Assembly (NCBI GenBank): GCA_050304135.1
Contig: JBNLDC010000028.1
Span: forward strand, 1-64,000
Source of the DNA: JAFGNB01 sp050304135
GTDB taxonomy: Bacteria > Fibrobacterota > Chitinivibrionia > Chitinivibrionales > Chitinispirillaceae
Reading direction: 5' to 3'
Length of the DNA: 64,000 bases
Both the position numbers and the translations under genes were made by a program. Of the stretch, positions 17,898-26,612 are shown in pieces (the stretch's first letter is position 1; every line of letters begins with the position of its first letter). The notes below the pieces were generated by a model that saw only the letters and a list, made by a program, of their open reading frames with translations, ran no database searches and had not been told where the DNA came from.

Positions 17898-18791
17898 CTA
17901 GTAGGTCGTCGTTTCGTGGATGTATTTGATCCACTGCGAAAAAAATTCGGTACGATGCGATCGCCAGGTGTTGGCCGGATTCCTGAGGTCAAGGTTCTCC
18001 GGTGCTTCGACATCGTTCCGTCCGAGAGCGAGATCCCGCTCATACTCATCGATCAGACGGCTCGGTTCATATTCAGGATGTCCGAGATGGATCAGAAAAC
18101 GCTGGTCGGTACTCTCAAATATGGTATAGCCGGCTTCTTTCGACCAGGCGAGCAGTCGAACGTTGCCCTTATCGCGCTCTTTTTCAAGAACCTCATCGGG
18201 AATTCCGGCGTGCCTGCTCTGGGCGCAGCAGAAACGATCATCCATCTCTCCGGTTACCGGGTGGTTCCGTTCAAGATTCTTCGCTTCGTAGACACCGAAA
18301 ATCTTCTTTTTATGCAGTATTTTCTGAATGCCCATCACCTGGGCCAGTGCCAGACCACCCCAGCAGATACCAAGTGTTGATGGAATGTTTTTCTGCGCGT
18401 ATTTGAGTATCCGTTGCACCTCGCCCCAGTAGGAAACCTCCTCGAACGGCAACTCTTCAACCGGAGCACCGGTAACGATAAGTCCATCAAGCTTCTGCTT
18501 GTCGATCGCTTCCTTGAAGGGAATGTAGAGCTTCTGCAGATGTGACGGATCGGTGCTTGAGTAGGTATGGGTATCGAGTCGGATCCACACCGGCTCAATC
18601 TGCATAACTGATCTGCCGAGAGGGTGGAGCAGGCTGAACTCGTAGGTATCGGCTCGTGGCATAATATTGAGAATACCGACACGTAGCGCTCGGATATCCT
18701 CTTTCAGGGCTTCTTCGGTGGAAACACACTCGATTCTTCCCTGCACCAGCGCATCCGTTGCATGGTAATCTTTAGGTACTACTATGGTCAT
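17898..18791 (-). CDS. metA: Homoserine O-acyltransferase, probably acetyl-type
   Basis: The first committed enzyme of methionine synthesis, acylating homoserine. The 297-residue protein carries the MetA glutamine-amidotransferase-like fold with catalytic Cys143 in LGICWGG and the TGAP motif at residues 107-110. The next positions read VE. Glu112 occupies the site that in structural work on MetA proteins distinguishes acetyl-CoA users (Glu, as in Bacillus cereus) from succinyl-CoA users (Gly, as in E. coli), so acetyl-CoA is the likely donor. It heads the operon with cysE and thiSGH. The ribosome site is weak (AAG-rich). Confidence 0.93.
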   Translation of the reverse strand: MTIVVPKDYHATDALVQGRIECVSTEEALKEDIRALRVGILNIMPRADTYEFSLLHPLGRSVMQIEPVWIRLDTHTYSSTDPSHLQKLYIPFKEAIDKQKLDGLIVTGAPVEELPFEEVSYWGEVQRILKYAQKNIPSTLGICWGGLALAQVMGIQKILHKKKIFGVYEAKNLERNHPVTGEMDDRFCCAQSRHAGIPDEVLEKERDKGNVRLLAWSKEAGYTIFESTDQRFLIHLGHPEYEPSRLIDEYERDLALGRNDVEAPENLDLRNPANTWRSHRTEFFSQWIKYIHETTTY

Positions 18792-19225
18792 GTATTCTTA
18801 CTTTCAGGCGATAACTGATACGTATGCTTTCTGCGCGGTGGAGGTTTATCCTTTTCCGCTCGTCCATGAAGCTGTTAAAAATACTTTTTTTCATCGGTGG
18901 AATCAGGTAAAATTCCACTCTAACGGTATACTGCAATCGTAGTATGGACTCATTTTCAAGGTATTCCGGAAAATATTGGTTCATACTGCGGCAAAAAATA
19001 ACGATTATCGATCGGTTTTTATTTTCCGGCAGGTCGATTCATGTACCGATACCCACGGTCGCGACGGGTGAAGAATATTTTTCCCGGTGTTCAAGGTGTT
19101 TCGCGAAGCAGAGTCTCATTTCAAACGCGAAGACCGGAGAAACCGGTACCGGGCAATTAATTATCGGGACGGTATCCCCTCCCCTCATGGTTGAATCAGT
19201 TGTGCCGGTGGTATCCACATGTCGT
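18792..19225. other. Non-coding gap upstream of metA
   Basis: A 434-base stretch between the Rrf2 gene and metA with no credible gene. It should hold the metA promoter. I looked for SAM-I, SAM-II and T-box cores on the minus strand and recognised none. One inverted repeat is present, GTGGAAT (18897-18903) with ATTCCAC (18912-18918), without a T-run in the metA direction. Confidence 0.45.
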
Positions 19226-19660
19226 TTAAATACTGTACATCGGCGAGAAAAGACGTTCCTCGCGTTCAATGACGTCCTGCAGTGATATGTTGCCGAGAAT
19301 GGATTTCCATGCGTCGGCGACCTCTTTCCAGATTGTTCTGGTTGCACAGGTGTCGGTTTTTGAACATGATGCATTTGACGTCACACAATCGACGAGGTCA
19401 AGCGGTCCTTCGAGGGCAGTTACCACATCCAGAACGGTAATATCTCGGGGAGGTCTGCTCAGAACATACCCACCATTTACCCCGCGGGTGGTTTCAATGA
19501 TGCGGTTGTTCTTGAGAACAATGAGTATATTCTCAAGATAAGAATCAGAGATTCCCTGATTCGCGGCGACAATCTTTCTTTTGGCTGGTGCAGATCCATA
19601 GGTTCTTGCAATTTCAAGAATAGCTCTTAATCCATACCGTGATTTCGTCGATAATTTCAT
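19226..19660 (-). CDS. Rrf2-family transcriptional regulator with iron-sulfur cysteines
   Basis: A 144-residue winged-helix repressor. The N-terminus MKLSTKSRYGLRAILEIAR and the recognition-wing TRGVNGGYVLSRPP are characteristic. Cys92, Cys99 and Cys105 match the three cluster ligands of IscR-type proteins (spacing CX6CX5C here), so it may sense Fe-S status; CymR-type members lack these cysteines. Its place directly upstream of metA-cysE-thi suggests control of sulfur metabolism, but this is inference. It is monocistronic, with an AGGAGG ribosome site. An inverted repeat in its promoter region could be its own operator. Confidence 0.88.
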   Translation of the reverse strand: MKLSTKSRYGLRAILEIARTYGSAPAKRKIVAANQGISDSYLENILIVLKNNRIIETTRGVNGGYVLSRPPRDITVLDVVTALEGPLDLVDCVTSNASCSKTDTCATRTIWKEVADAWKSILGNISLQDVIEREERLFSPMYSI

Positions 19661-19681
19661 GGCTCCTCCTGATAGTAATAC

Positions 19682-19701
19682 TTTATCAACTTAGTGGTAA
19701 A
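19682..19701. promoter_or_regulatory. Candidate operator upstream of the Rrf2 gene
   Basis: An inverted repeat TTTATCA-N6-TGGTAAA, with 6 of 7 positions paired, lies 21 bases upstream of the Rrf2 start. A TATTAC-like -10 is nearby on the minus strand. Its size and location fit autoregulation by a dimeric Rrf2 protein; it does not match the published IscR or CymR consensus closely. Confidence 0.4.
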
Positions 19702-19827
19702 TATACACTGGTTTTTTCACTTTGTCCATCAATCCATTTCGGGCACGGTAACAGCGGCTGAAATAGTGAATGGAAAAAACCATGCTTCAGGTGGATTCGG
19801 ATTGTTTCCGCACAAGCAGATTATGTA

Positions 19828-20076
19828 TCAACCGTTTTCAGGCGGGAAGGGCCAGGGACCTGTTTCACCTTCACGTTCGGGGTAATCATCGCCATTGTTG
19901 AGTTGTTCGATGGTGTCTTCAATAATTGAATCGGCATTCATTTCGAGGTACTCACAGATCTCGTCGGCATCGGCATTGCTGTGATCAGACAAAAACTCGG
20001 CGATCGCCAGTCCAGCCGACATGATAATGTTGTGCACCAGATTTTCATCGTACAGTCTGCAATGCATGCTTCCCAT
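19828..20076 (-). CDS. Small acidic protein of unknown function
   Basis: An 82-residue, strongly acidic protein with no recognised domain. It has a helical core (IIMSAGLAIAEFLSDHS) followed by an Asp/Glu-rich segment (DADEICEYLEMNADSIIED) and a Pro-rich end. The ATG at 20076 has a GAGGAA ribosome site; a longer form reaching 20148 would overlap the HD-GYP gene. It lies 19 bp downstream of that gene and is probably its operon partner. Confidence 0.6.
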   Translation of the reverse strand: MGSMHCRLYDENLVHNIIMSAGLAIAEFLSDHSNADADEICEYLEMNADSIIEDTIEQLNNGDDYPEREGETGPWPFPPENG

Positions 20077-20095
20077 GAGTCGTTCCTCGAATTGT

Positions 20096-21313
20096 TCAGT
20101 AAAAGGGATTCGCGGATATAAAATCACTGATCCGCACATTGAAATCATTAGGGTTGAGAGAAATTTCTATCCGGTACTGATTACCGTTTTCAGATTTCTG
20201 CAGTTCAAAAAGATGGTACTCTTTCGGTTTTTCCAGACGCTCAGATGTTTTATCAAAGAGAATCAGGACATCGGGGGTGAGAATGGATCCTTTGTCAACT
20301 CTGATTACCACGCCCATCTCTCCGTTTGCAAGGCGTACGAAACTGCCTACCGGATAGATACCGAGATTTTTGGTGAACAGTTCGACGATTCTGCGTGAGT
20401 ATTCAATGTCACACCCCTGGAAAATCATCGCGAGGGTTCGCTGCGGTGTCCAGGCGGGCCGGTAAATACGATCGGTAGTCATCGCATCGTAAACATCGGA
20501 TACAGCGGCAATCAGACCGATCTCATGAATACCGGATTCTTGGAGTCCCTTCGGGTAGCCTTTGCCGTTGAACCGCTCGTGATGTTCAATTATCACCAGC
20601 TTGGAAAAATCGGAGATGGCATGCGAGTTCTTGAGAATTGCCAGACCGTTATCCGGGTGGCGCTTCATGATGGAAAATTCCTCGGTAGTGTATTTCCCCG
20701 GTTTATTCAGAATATGCTCGGGAACCCTCATTTTTCCGATATCATGCAGCAGTCCTCCTATTCCCGCTTCAAGGAGCTGCTCTTCGGAATAGTTCATTGA
20801 GTGAACGAGAGAGGTGATGAGAATTCCCACATTGACCGAATGTACATAGGTATATTCGTCGTATCCTTTGATCTGTGCCAGGCTGACCAGTGCGTCCGGG
20901 TTGCGCATGATACTCGAAACCATATCTTCGGCTGCCAGGGTAATTGCTTCAATGCCAACCGGTTTTCCGAATCGTGCATCGTGCAGGGTGTTGCGGGCTG
21001 CGTCCAAGGTGGCCTGGTGTACTTCTTTGGCTTTTGAAAGTTCCTGGTAATATGCTTTTTCACGCTGCTGGAGTTGTTCCTCGTCCGATAGCGAAGTTGC
21101 CGGTGCAGGGGGGGCAACGGAAGTTTCCGCCGATGGTGCTGTAAAGGCAAACTCTACACCCTGGTTTTTAAGAGATTCGATTTGCTTTGGATCGGTGATT
21201 TTCAGTGAGGAGAGCAGCAGCTTTCCGTTCGCATCGAATACGTCCTGTAACTCCATGCCGACTTCAATCTCATCAACCGAAATTCTGGAGTGCTGCTGCG
21301 ACTTATTACCCAT
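20096..21313 (-). CDS. HD-GYP domain c-di-GMP phosphodiesterase-like protein
   Basis: A 405-residue cytoplasmic signalling protein. Residues 1-60 form a small domain (DUF3391-like position), then a Pro/Gln-rich linker, then the HD-GYP domain from about 150. The metal-binding HD is at 190-191 (LLHDIGKMRVPEHIL), and HHERFNGKGYP at 244-254 is the signature motif. Active members hydrolyse c-di-GMP to GMP. A C-terminal 60-residue extension resembles a beta-rich cap. The ATG at 21313 has an AGGAAG ribosome site. It is divergent from the 594-residue membrane protein gene, with 231 bp between. Confidence 0.88.
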   Translation of the reverse strand: MGNKSQQHSRISVDEIEVGMELQDVFDANGKLLLSSLKITDPKQIESLKNQGVEFAFTAPSAETSVAPPAPATSLSDEEQLQQREKAYYQELSKAKEVHQATLDAARNTLHDARFGKPVGIEAITLAAEDMVSSIMRNPDALVSLAQIKGYDEYTYVHSVNVGILITSLVHSMNYSEEQLLEAGIGGLLHDIGKMRVPEHILNKPGKYTTEEFSIMKRHPDNGLAILKNSHAISDFSKLVIIEHHERFNGKGYPKGLQESGIHEIGLIAAVSDVYDAMTTDRIYRPAWTPQRTLAMIFQGCDIEYSRRIVELFTKNLGIYPVGSFVRLANGEMGVVIRVDKGSILTPDVLILFDKTSERLEKPKEYHLFELQKSENGNQYRIEISLNPNDFNVRISDFISANPFY

Positions 21314-21544
21314 GATCTTCCTGTTCAATCCGGATGAAGTATACATGATTATACTCTGCAGTTTCAGAAAGGTCAATGGGGGAGGGGCAGGATTGCTTCC
21401 TGAGTGAAGGGGCGTAATTGTACTACAATGGATGACGGGAAGCGATGCACAGAAATGGATTGAAGACTCAATGGCGGCTCATATATAATATACGGCAAGT
21501 TCAACAGGCCATTCGTCTGGTATTTTCGTCGACAGGAATGAACA

Positions 21545-23329
21545 TTGACCCGACCCGGATCGATCATCTCGCACCGGCAGGTGTTACTACAATATCTACT
21601 AAAAAATGCGGTGTGGTATGCTTTCGCTCTGTTTACCGGGTATCTTGTACTCAATCTTGTTAATGCCGCATTTTTTTCTGCACCGATCATTCAGGATGAT
21701 TACGCACTGCATTACGCCAACGCGATCGAAGTACTCAGGCATCTGCTCGATCGGGGTGCGGTATGGGGGTACTCACCGTGGTATTGTGCGGGAAGGAGTG
21801 CCTTTGGTATTGATGATATCTGGTCGGTACCCTTTTTACTGATACTCGGGCCGTTACTGGGCAGTGCCGGGGCATTCAATATATCAATAATTGTGGCGTT
21901 TTATATCCCACCGCTTGCAAGCTTGGTATTCTTGAGGTGTTTTGGTGCCGGACAAAAGGCGATTGCGATGGCGGTGATAGTAACCATGCTTGCCGTTGTC
22001 GGTCTGGTACCGGTTCGGTCGTTCTACTACATCGGTTGTTACGGGTTTGTGCTTGGTTCGGCTCTCTGTTTACTGTTGCTTGGTATTTTAAAATCTTTTC
22101 TGGAAAAGCCGGAGGTTGTTTCCGGTTTGCTTCTGTGTCTTTTAGGAACGGCAAGTATACTCATACATCCTTTATCGGCGGTTATTTTTCTCATTCTTGC
22201 TCTTCCGGTACTTGCAATTGAGCGGAAAAAATTGTCAACCGTCTCCACTGCGGTTATTGCCGGTTCGGGTTTGATTGCCATCGGGGTGAACTTATTGTGG
22301 TATCTGCCTTATAGTGCTAATGCCTCTACGGAACCCCATGTCGTTAGAAATATGCAGACCAGTTTCGGTTATGTGGTCGAGATTCTTGCAGGGAATAAAA
22401 CCTTTTCACTGCTTGTGGTGTTGTTTATCCTCACTATGTTCCGCTGGTACCGGAGGAAAGACTATTGCGCTATGGTAACCTGGGGGGGCTCTGTACTACT
22501 GTTCGCCCTGATTGCATTCTGCGGAACTCAGCTCGGATTGAGAAATTTTGAACCGAACCGGTTTATCATACCGTTACAGTTTGAAATGATTGTTCTTGTT
22601 TCCCGGGAGGTGTTTGAGTCCGGAACTTTTCTGAAACGGCCGCTCAGAATATTGTCCGTTGCATTCATGGTACTCTGCTTCAGACCAATGCCGAAGTATG
22701 TATTCGGACTGGGTGATTTTCCCGCGGCAGATGCTCTTATCAGCAACCTGAGGTGCGGTGAGGGACCGCAGGGGAGAGTGCTTCTGCAGGATTCGTACGG
22801 TCACCCGTATTTCAATTGCCATTTTTCGGCACTGATTCCGCTATTTACCAGTCGAGAAACCACGGCGAATACGTATCGCGGATTGCCACCTAAATATCCG
22901 CAATTTGTGGAGCAGTCACTCTTTGGTACAACACTCGATAGTCTCACTCCAACCCGCCTGCAGGAACAACTTACCCTGTTCGATATCAGTCATATTCTTG
23001 TTTATTCCCCTGATGCTCGTACTTACTTTGATTCGTGCGTAATTGTTGAGCCGCTGCTCCACGTCAATGAATTCAGTATCTATGCCGTACCATCGGTAGA
23101 TGGAGATCGGTGCTATGAATGTACGGCTGATGTTTCGGCAGGACCGGAAGGAATCTCCGTTGCAAACGCTTCCGATTCGGTGACGGTTCTGAGGTATCAT
23201 TTTTTTCCCTATCTGAAAGTTGTACCTGATTCACTGGCAATTTTGCCGATTTATTTGTCGGATGACCCGTTACCCTACATCAGGGTGGAAAACGGAACCG
23301 TCGCCTCCTTTGAAATCACTCATCGATGA
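21545..23329 (+). CDS. Large polytopic membrane protein, GT-C-like, function unknown
   Basis: A 594-residue protein with about ten membrane segments in the first 400 residues and a soluble C-terminal domain. A short conserved-looking loop QDDYALHYANAIEV follows the first helix and WGYSPWYCAGRSAFG the next; Asp-Asp in the first loop is the typical GT-C catalytic position, but I recognise no family. The start is TTG; a GTG 12 codons later is possible. The C-terminal soluble part carries SHILVYSPDARTYFDSC. It is transcribed away from the HD-GYP gene and is followed by 379 non-coding bases. Confidence 0.65.
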   Translation: MTRPGSIISHRQVLLQYLLKNAVWYAFALFTGYLVLNLVNAAFFSAPIIQDDYALHYANAIEVLRHLLDRGAVWGYSPWYCAGRSAFGIDDIWSVPFLLILGPLLGSAGAFNISIIVAFYIPPLASLVFLRCFGAGQKAIAMAVIVTMLAVVGLVPVRSFYYIGCYGFVLGSALCLLLLGILKSFLEKPEVVSGLLLCLLGTASILIHPLSAVIFLILALPVLAIERKKLSTVSTAVIAGSGLIAIGVNLLWYLPYSANASTEPHVVRNMQTSFGYVVEILAGNKTFSLLVVLFILTMFRWYRRKDYCAMVTWGGSVLLFALIAFCGTQLGLRNFEPNRFIIPLQFEMIVLVSREVFESGTFLKRPLRILSVAFMVLCFRPMPKYVFGLGDFPAADALISNLRCGEGPQGRVLLQDSYGHPYFNCHFSALIPLFTSRETTANTYRGLPPKYPQFVEQSLFGTTLDSLTPTRLQEQLTLFDISHILVYSPDARTYFDSCVIVEPLLHVNEFSIYAVPSVDGDRCYECTADVSAGPEGISVANASDSVTVLRYHFFPYLKVVPDSLAILPIYLSDDPLPYIRVENGTVASFEITHR

Positions 23330-23708
23330 TTTAGCTGCTCATGGCATCATCACACCGGTGTATCTGTCTCGCCGTAGAAATAATTGTCTACCCGATTCGA
23401 ACTCTTCTGTTTCTATATGATATTTCAGTATGTTGTTCCAAAAACATTTCCGTAGAGCGTTTGAATTTGAAATCATGTTCCATTATCAAACACTCGTACT
23501 GGAGCGTTTCAGTAACAGATGGCCCCTGATAGAGAAAAACCGGGTTTTTCGAATTGGTATGGTTGTTGCAATAGTACAAACGTTCTACCGGCAATTCCGA
23601 TCTCTGCACGATGGATCTTCAACCGGGTGCCGCAGGGAAACAATTGGAAACAGCTCAAAGGAATAGTCTACCATCTTTTTAACATCAAACAACCAATGGA
23701 GGAAGTGT
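23330..23708. other. Non-coding region upstream of groES
   Basis: A 379-base gap that must contain the groES-groEL promoter. I searched for the CIRCE operator (TTAGCACTC-N9-GAGTGCTAA) and did not find it or a close relative. No short gene stands out. A GATGAT/ATCATC pairing just after the stop of the preceding gene has no T-run. Confidence 0.45.
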
Positions 23709-23993
23709 ATGAATATCAAACCGCTTGAAGATCGGGTAATCCTCAAACCGACTGAAGCTGAGGAAAAAACCTCTGGTGGGATCATCATCCCTGATAATGC
23801 GAAGGAAAAACCGCAGAAGGGTGAAGTGGTGGCGGTTGGTCCCGGTAAAGTGTCCGATAAAGGTGAAAAAATCGCTATGACACTTAAAAAGGGAGATACA
23901 GTACTTTACGGAAAATACAGTGGTACCGAGGTAAGTGTTGACGGTTCTGACTATCTTATCCTTCGTGAAAGTGACGTACTTGCGGTTCTATAA
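23709..23993 (+). CDS. groES: Co-chaperonin GroES
   Basis: The 94-residue lid of the GroEL chamber, assembled as a heptamer. It begins MNIKPLEDRVILKP and contains the mobile-loop TEAEEKTSGGIIIPDNAKE and the YGKYSGTEV roof region. The ATG has a strong GGAGGAAG ribosome site. It is followed by groEL 109 bp downstream and almost certainly shares its transcript. Confidence 0.97.
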   Translation: MNIKPLEDRVILKPTEAEEKTSGGIIIPDNAKEKPQKGEVVAVGPGKVSDKGEKIAMTLKKGDTVLYGKYSGTEVSVDGSDYLILRESDVLAVL

Positions 23994-24102
23994 ACTGTAC
24001 TGTAGGGAGAGAACCGTCGGAAGTACCAATGGTTCTTATTTACACGGCATAACTGCTCATCAGGTAACAATTAAATAGAATACATCGGAAAGGATGCATA
24101 CT

Positions 24103-25731
24103 ATGGGTGCAAAAATGGTGAAATTTGATATCCCGGCACGGGAGAAACTGCTTAAGGGTGTTGATGCTCTGGCAAACGCGGTCAAGGTGACGCTCGGTCC
24201 GCGTGGACGCAATGTAGTGATTGAAAAAAGCTGGGGAGCTCCCACGGTTACCAAAGATGGTGTAACCGTTGCAAAAGAGGTTGAACTTGAGGATACATTC
24301 GAGAACATGGGTGCCAAGCTAGTTAAAGAGGTGGCGTCAAAAACCTCTGATGTGGCCGGTGACGGAACAACAACCGCAACCGTACTCGCACAGGTGATCG
24401 CGCATCTCGGCATCAAGAATGTAACCGCCGGTTGTGATCCGATGGCTCTCAAACGTGGTATGGACAAAGCGGTAAAAGCGGTTGTCGAGCAGCTTCGCAA
24501 AGAATCACGCCCGGTGTCGGGTAAAAAAGAGATCGCCCAGGTTGGTTCCATCAGCGCGAACAACGATCAGACCATTGGGGATCTGCTTGCCGATGCAATG
24601 GACAAGGTCGGTAAGGACGGTGTTATTACCGTTGAAGAGGCAAAATCAATGGAGACTGCCCTCGATGTGGTTGAGGGAATGCAATTCGACCGCGGTTATG
24701 TTTCTCCTTATTTTGTTACCGACTCCGAGAGTATGGAGTGCGTTATGGATGACCCGATGCTGCTTATTTACGACAAAAAAATCAGTGCGATGAAGGATCT
24801 GCTGCCGGTTCTTGAGAAAGTTGCCCAGATGGGCAAGGGGCTGGTGATTCTTGCCGAAGATGTTGACGGTGAAGCTCTTGCAACCCTCGTGGTCAACAAA
24901 CTCCGCGGCACCCTCAAAGTAGCAGCTGTCAAGGCTCCCGGATTCGGTGATCGCCGTAAAGCAATGCTCGAAGATATCGCGATTCTCACCGGTGGTATCG
25001 TCATTTCCGAAGATGCAGGGTTCAAGCTTGAAAATACAACGATCGATTCACTCGGTCAGGCGAAACGGGTTGTTATCGACAAGGATAACACCACTATCGT
25101 TGAAGGCGCCGGAAAGTCCGATGATATCAAGGGGCGGATCAGCGTTATCAGAAAACAGGCAGATGATACCACTTCCGATTACGATCGCGAAAAGCTGCAG
25201 GAACGCCTCGCCAAACTCGCCGGCGGTGTTGCCGTGCTCAAAATCGGTGCGGCGACCGAGACCGAAATGAAGGAGAAAAAAGCCCGGGTCGAAGATGCCC
25301 TCCATGCAACACGTGCGGCGGTTGAAGAGGGTGTTGTGGCCGGCGGTGGTGTTGCTCTTATCCGCTCATCCACGGTGCTTGCTGATCTTAATCTCGAGGG
25401 TGACGAAGCGATTGGTGTGGATATCATCAAACGTGCCTGTGAGGAACCTCTCCGGATGATTGTAAAAAATGCCGGTAAGGAGGATTCGGTAATAGCCAAC
25501 GAGGTGAAGAAAAACAAAGGTGCCTACGGGTATAATGCTTTCAGTGATACCTATGAAGATCTGATCGAAGCGGGTGTTATCGATCCGACGAAGGTAACCC
25601 GTAACGCTCTGGAGAATGCTTCGAGTATCGCGGGCCTGATTCTGACCACTGAATGCGTTGTTTCCGATATCCCCGAAAAGAAGAGTGACGCTCCCGCCGG
25701 TGGCGGTATGCCGGATGGAATGGATTACTGA
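24103..25731 (+). CDS. groEL: Chaperonin GroEL
   Basis: The 542-residue ATP-dependent folding chamber. Family marks: VTLGPRGRNV, the ATP-site GDGTTTATVLAQ, and VEEGVVAGGGVALI; the C-terminus ends in GGGMPDGMDY, matching the Gly-Met-rich tail. Two ATGs are available. The one at 24103 has an AAGGA site 9 bases upstream, while the one at 24094 would overlap it, so 24103 is preferred. An intrinsic terminator follows at 25791. Confidence 0.97.
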   Translation: MGAKMVKFDIPAREKLLKGVDALANAVKVTLGPRGRNVVIEKSWGAPTVTKDGVTVAKEVELEDTFENMGAKLVKEVASKTSDVAGDGTTTATVLAQVIAHLGIKNVTAGCDPMALKRGMDKAVKAVVEQLRKESRPVSGKKEIAQVGSISANNDQTIGDLLADAMDKVGKDGVITVEEAKSMETALDVVEGMQFDRGYVSPYFVTDSESMECVMDDPMLLIYDKKISAMKDLLPVLEKVAQMGKGLVILAEDVDGEALATLVVNKLRGTLKVAAVKAPGFGDRRKAMLEDIAILTGGIVISEDAGFKLENTTIDSLGQAKRVVIDKDNTTIVEGAGKSDDIKGRISVIRKQADDTTSDYDREKLQERLAKLAGGVAVLKIGAATETEMKEKKARVEDALHATRAAVEEGVVAGGGVALIRSSTVLADLNLEGDEAIGVDIIKRACEEPLRMIVKNAGKEDSVIANEVKKNKGAYGYNAFSDTYEDLIEAGVIDPTKVTRNALENASSIAGLILTTECVVSDIPEKKSDAPAGGGMPDGMDY

Positions 25732-25790
25732 GAACTTCCGCTGGACAGGGGATGGATTCTGATCCTCTGTGCAGGTGTGGATATTGATAG

Positions 25791-25826
25791 AACTGAAAAA
25801 CGACCGGAAACGGTCGTTTTTCAGTT
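25791..25826. terminator. Strong terminator after groEL
   Basis: A 16-bp perfect stem with a GAAA tetraloop (25807-25810). The 3' arm contains GTTTTT and the 5' arm the complementary A-run, so it could act on both strands. It separates the chaperonin operon from the cold-shock gene. Confidence 0.9.
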
Positions 25827-25998
25827 CTGGATGTAAGGTGGTGAGGGTGGGACCACGAAAACCCGTCGGGTAGAAGTGGTGGTATAATCGTGTAAATAGT
25901 TCTTTGAAATGGCTATGGCACAACCTATCTTCATTACGTTTGTATCGGTCCCCACCTAAGGGGATCAATGTTTCATTTTTAAAAAGAGGTTTTGTAGT

Positions 25999-26202
25999 AT
26001 GCCTACAGGTGTTGTCAAGTGGTTCAATGAGGCCAAAGGTTACGGATTCATCTCTCCTGATGATGGATCACGAGATGTATTCGTCCATTTTTCTGCTATT
26101 CAGTCGAACGGGTTCAAAAAACTCGAAGAAGGTCAGAAAGTTCAGTTCGAAGTTGTCGATGGTGCCAAGGGCCCCAATGCTCAGAACGTGATTCCCTCGT
26201 AA
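25999..26202 (+). CDS. Cold-shock protein (CspA family)
   Basis: A 67-residue single cold-shock domain. It begins MPTGVVKWFNEAKGYGFI (RNP1 region KGYGFI) and contains DVFVHFSAI (RNP2). Such proteins bind single-stranded RNA and DNA and relieve mRNA structure in the cold. About 170 bases separate it from the groEL terminator, leaving room for a long 5' untranslated leader, as in cspA genes. A ribosome site AAGAGG precedes the ATG. A longer ORF in another frame over the same DNA is a shadow. Confidence 0.96.
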   Translation: MPTGVVKWFNEAKGYGFISPDDGSRDVFVHFSAIQSNGFKKLEEGQKVQFEVVDGAKGPNAQNVIPS

Positions 26203-26231
26203 TAATCTTTACTTTAAAGATAACGGGTAAT

Positions 26232-26259
26232 GGCCTGCAGGAGACTGCAGGCCTTTTTT
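26232..26259 (+). terminator. Terminator after the cold-shock gene
   Basis: GGCCTGCAG and CTGCAGGCC form a perfect 9-bp stem with a GAGA loop, followed by a run of six T's. This is a textbook intrinsic terminator. Confidence 0.93.
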
Positions 26260-26275
26260 ATTTTTCGAGAGTGAA

Positions 26276-26346
26276 TTCGACAAGCTCAGTCACCGGTATG
26301 GGTGTGGGAAAGAGAACTCCAGATCCGCTCGTTGAGCGGAGCCGAA
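26276..26346. repeat. Dispersed palindromic repeat, copy A
   Basis: TTCGACAAGCTCA at 26276-26288 is followed by GTCACCGGTATG, and an inverted arm TGAGCGGAGCCGAA lies at 26333-26346. Copy B, 197 bases downstream, has the same layout, so this is a repeated element of unknown function in a 410-base gap with no gene. Confidence 0.6.
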
Positions 26347-26472
26347 ACGAACCCGGGTGGAGTCACGAGAAGAAAAAGGCTTTGATAGAAGGTGATTCGA
26401 ATGCATTGCATAAATATGCTGAGTGCAAGAATGATACACATAGCAGGAATGCCGAAAGAAATCAGGAGTGAC

Positions 26473-26543
26473 TTCGACTCCGCTCAGTCACCGGTATGTG
26501 GTGAGAAAAGGGATTTCATTTCAGGTCGTTGAGCGGAGTCGAA
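26473..26543. repeat. Dispersed palindromic repeat, copy B
   Basis: TTCGACTCCGCTCA (26473-26486) and TGAGCGGAGTCGAA (26530-26543) are perfect 14-bp inverted arms. The inner sequence GTCACCGGTATG is shared with copy A. This resembles the short dispersed repeats found between genes in many genomes; it encodes nothing visible. Confidence 0.65.
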
Positions 26544-26612
26544 ACGAATCCGGGAGTGGCTTCAGGCAAATCTCCTCGCCCTGTGCTGTGGGAGAGGGGC
26601 AGGGGAGAGGTT

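Noticed and set aside
18792..19225. SAM riboswitch or T-box upstream of metA
   Set aside because: No core sequences or a plausible terminator/antiterminator pair were recognised.
23330..23708. CIRCE heat-shock operator upstream of groES
   Set aside because: No TTAGCACTC-N9-GAGTGCTAA or near match was seen.
25904..26191. 95-codon ORF overlapping the cold-shock gene in another frame
   Set aside because: The cold-shock domain in the other frame is unmistakable; this one has no domain and is a shadow.
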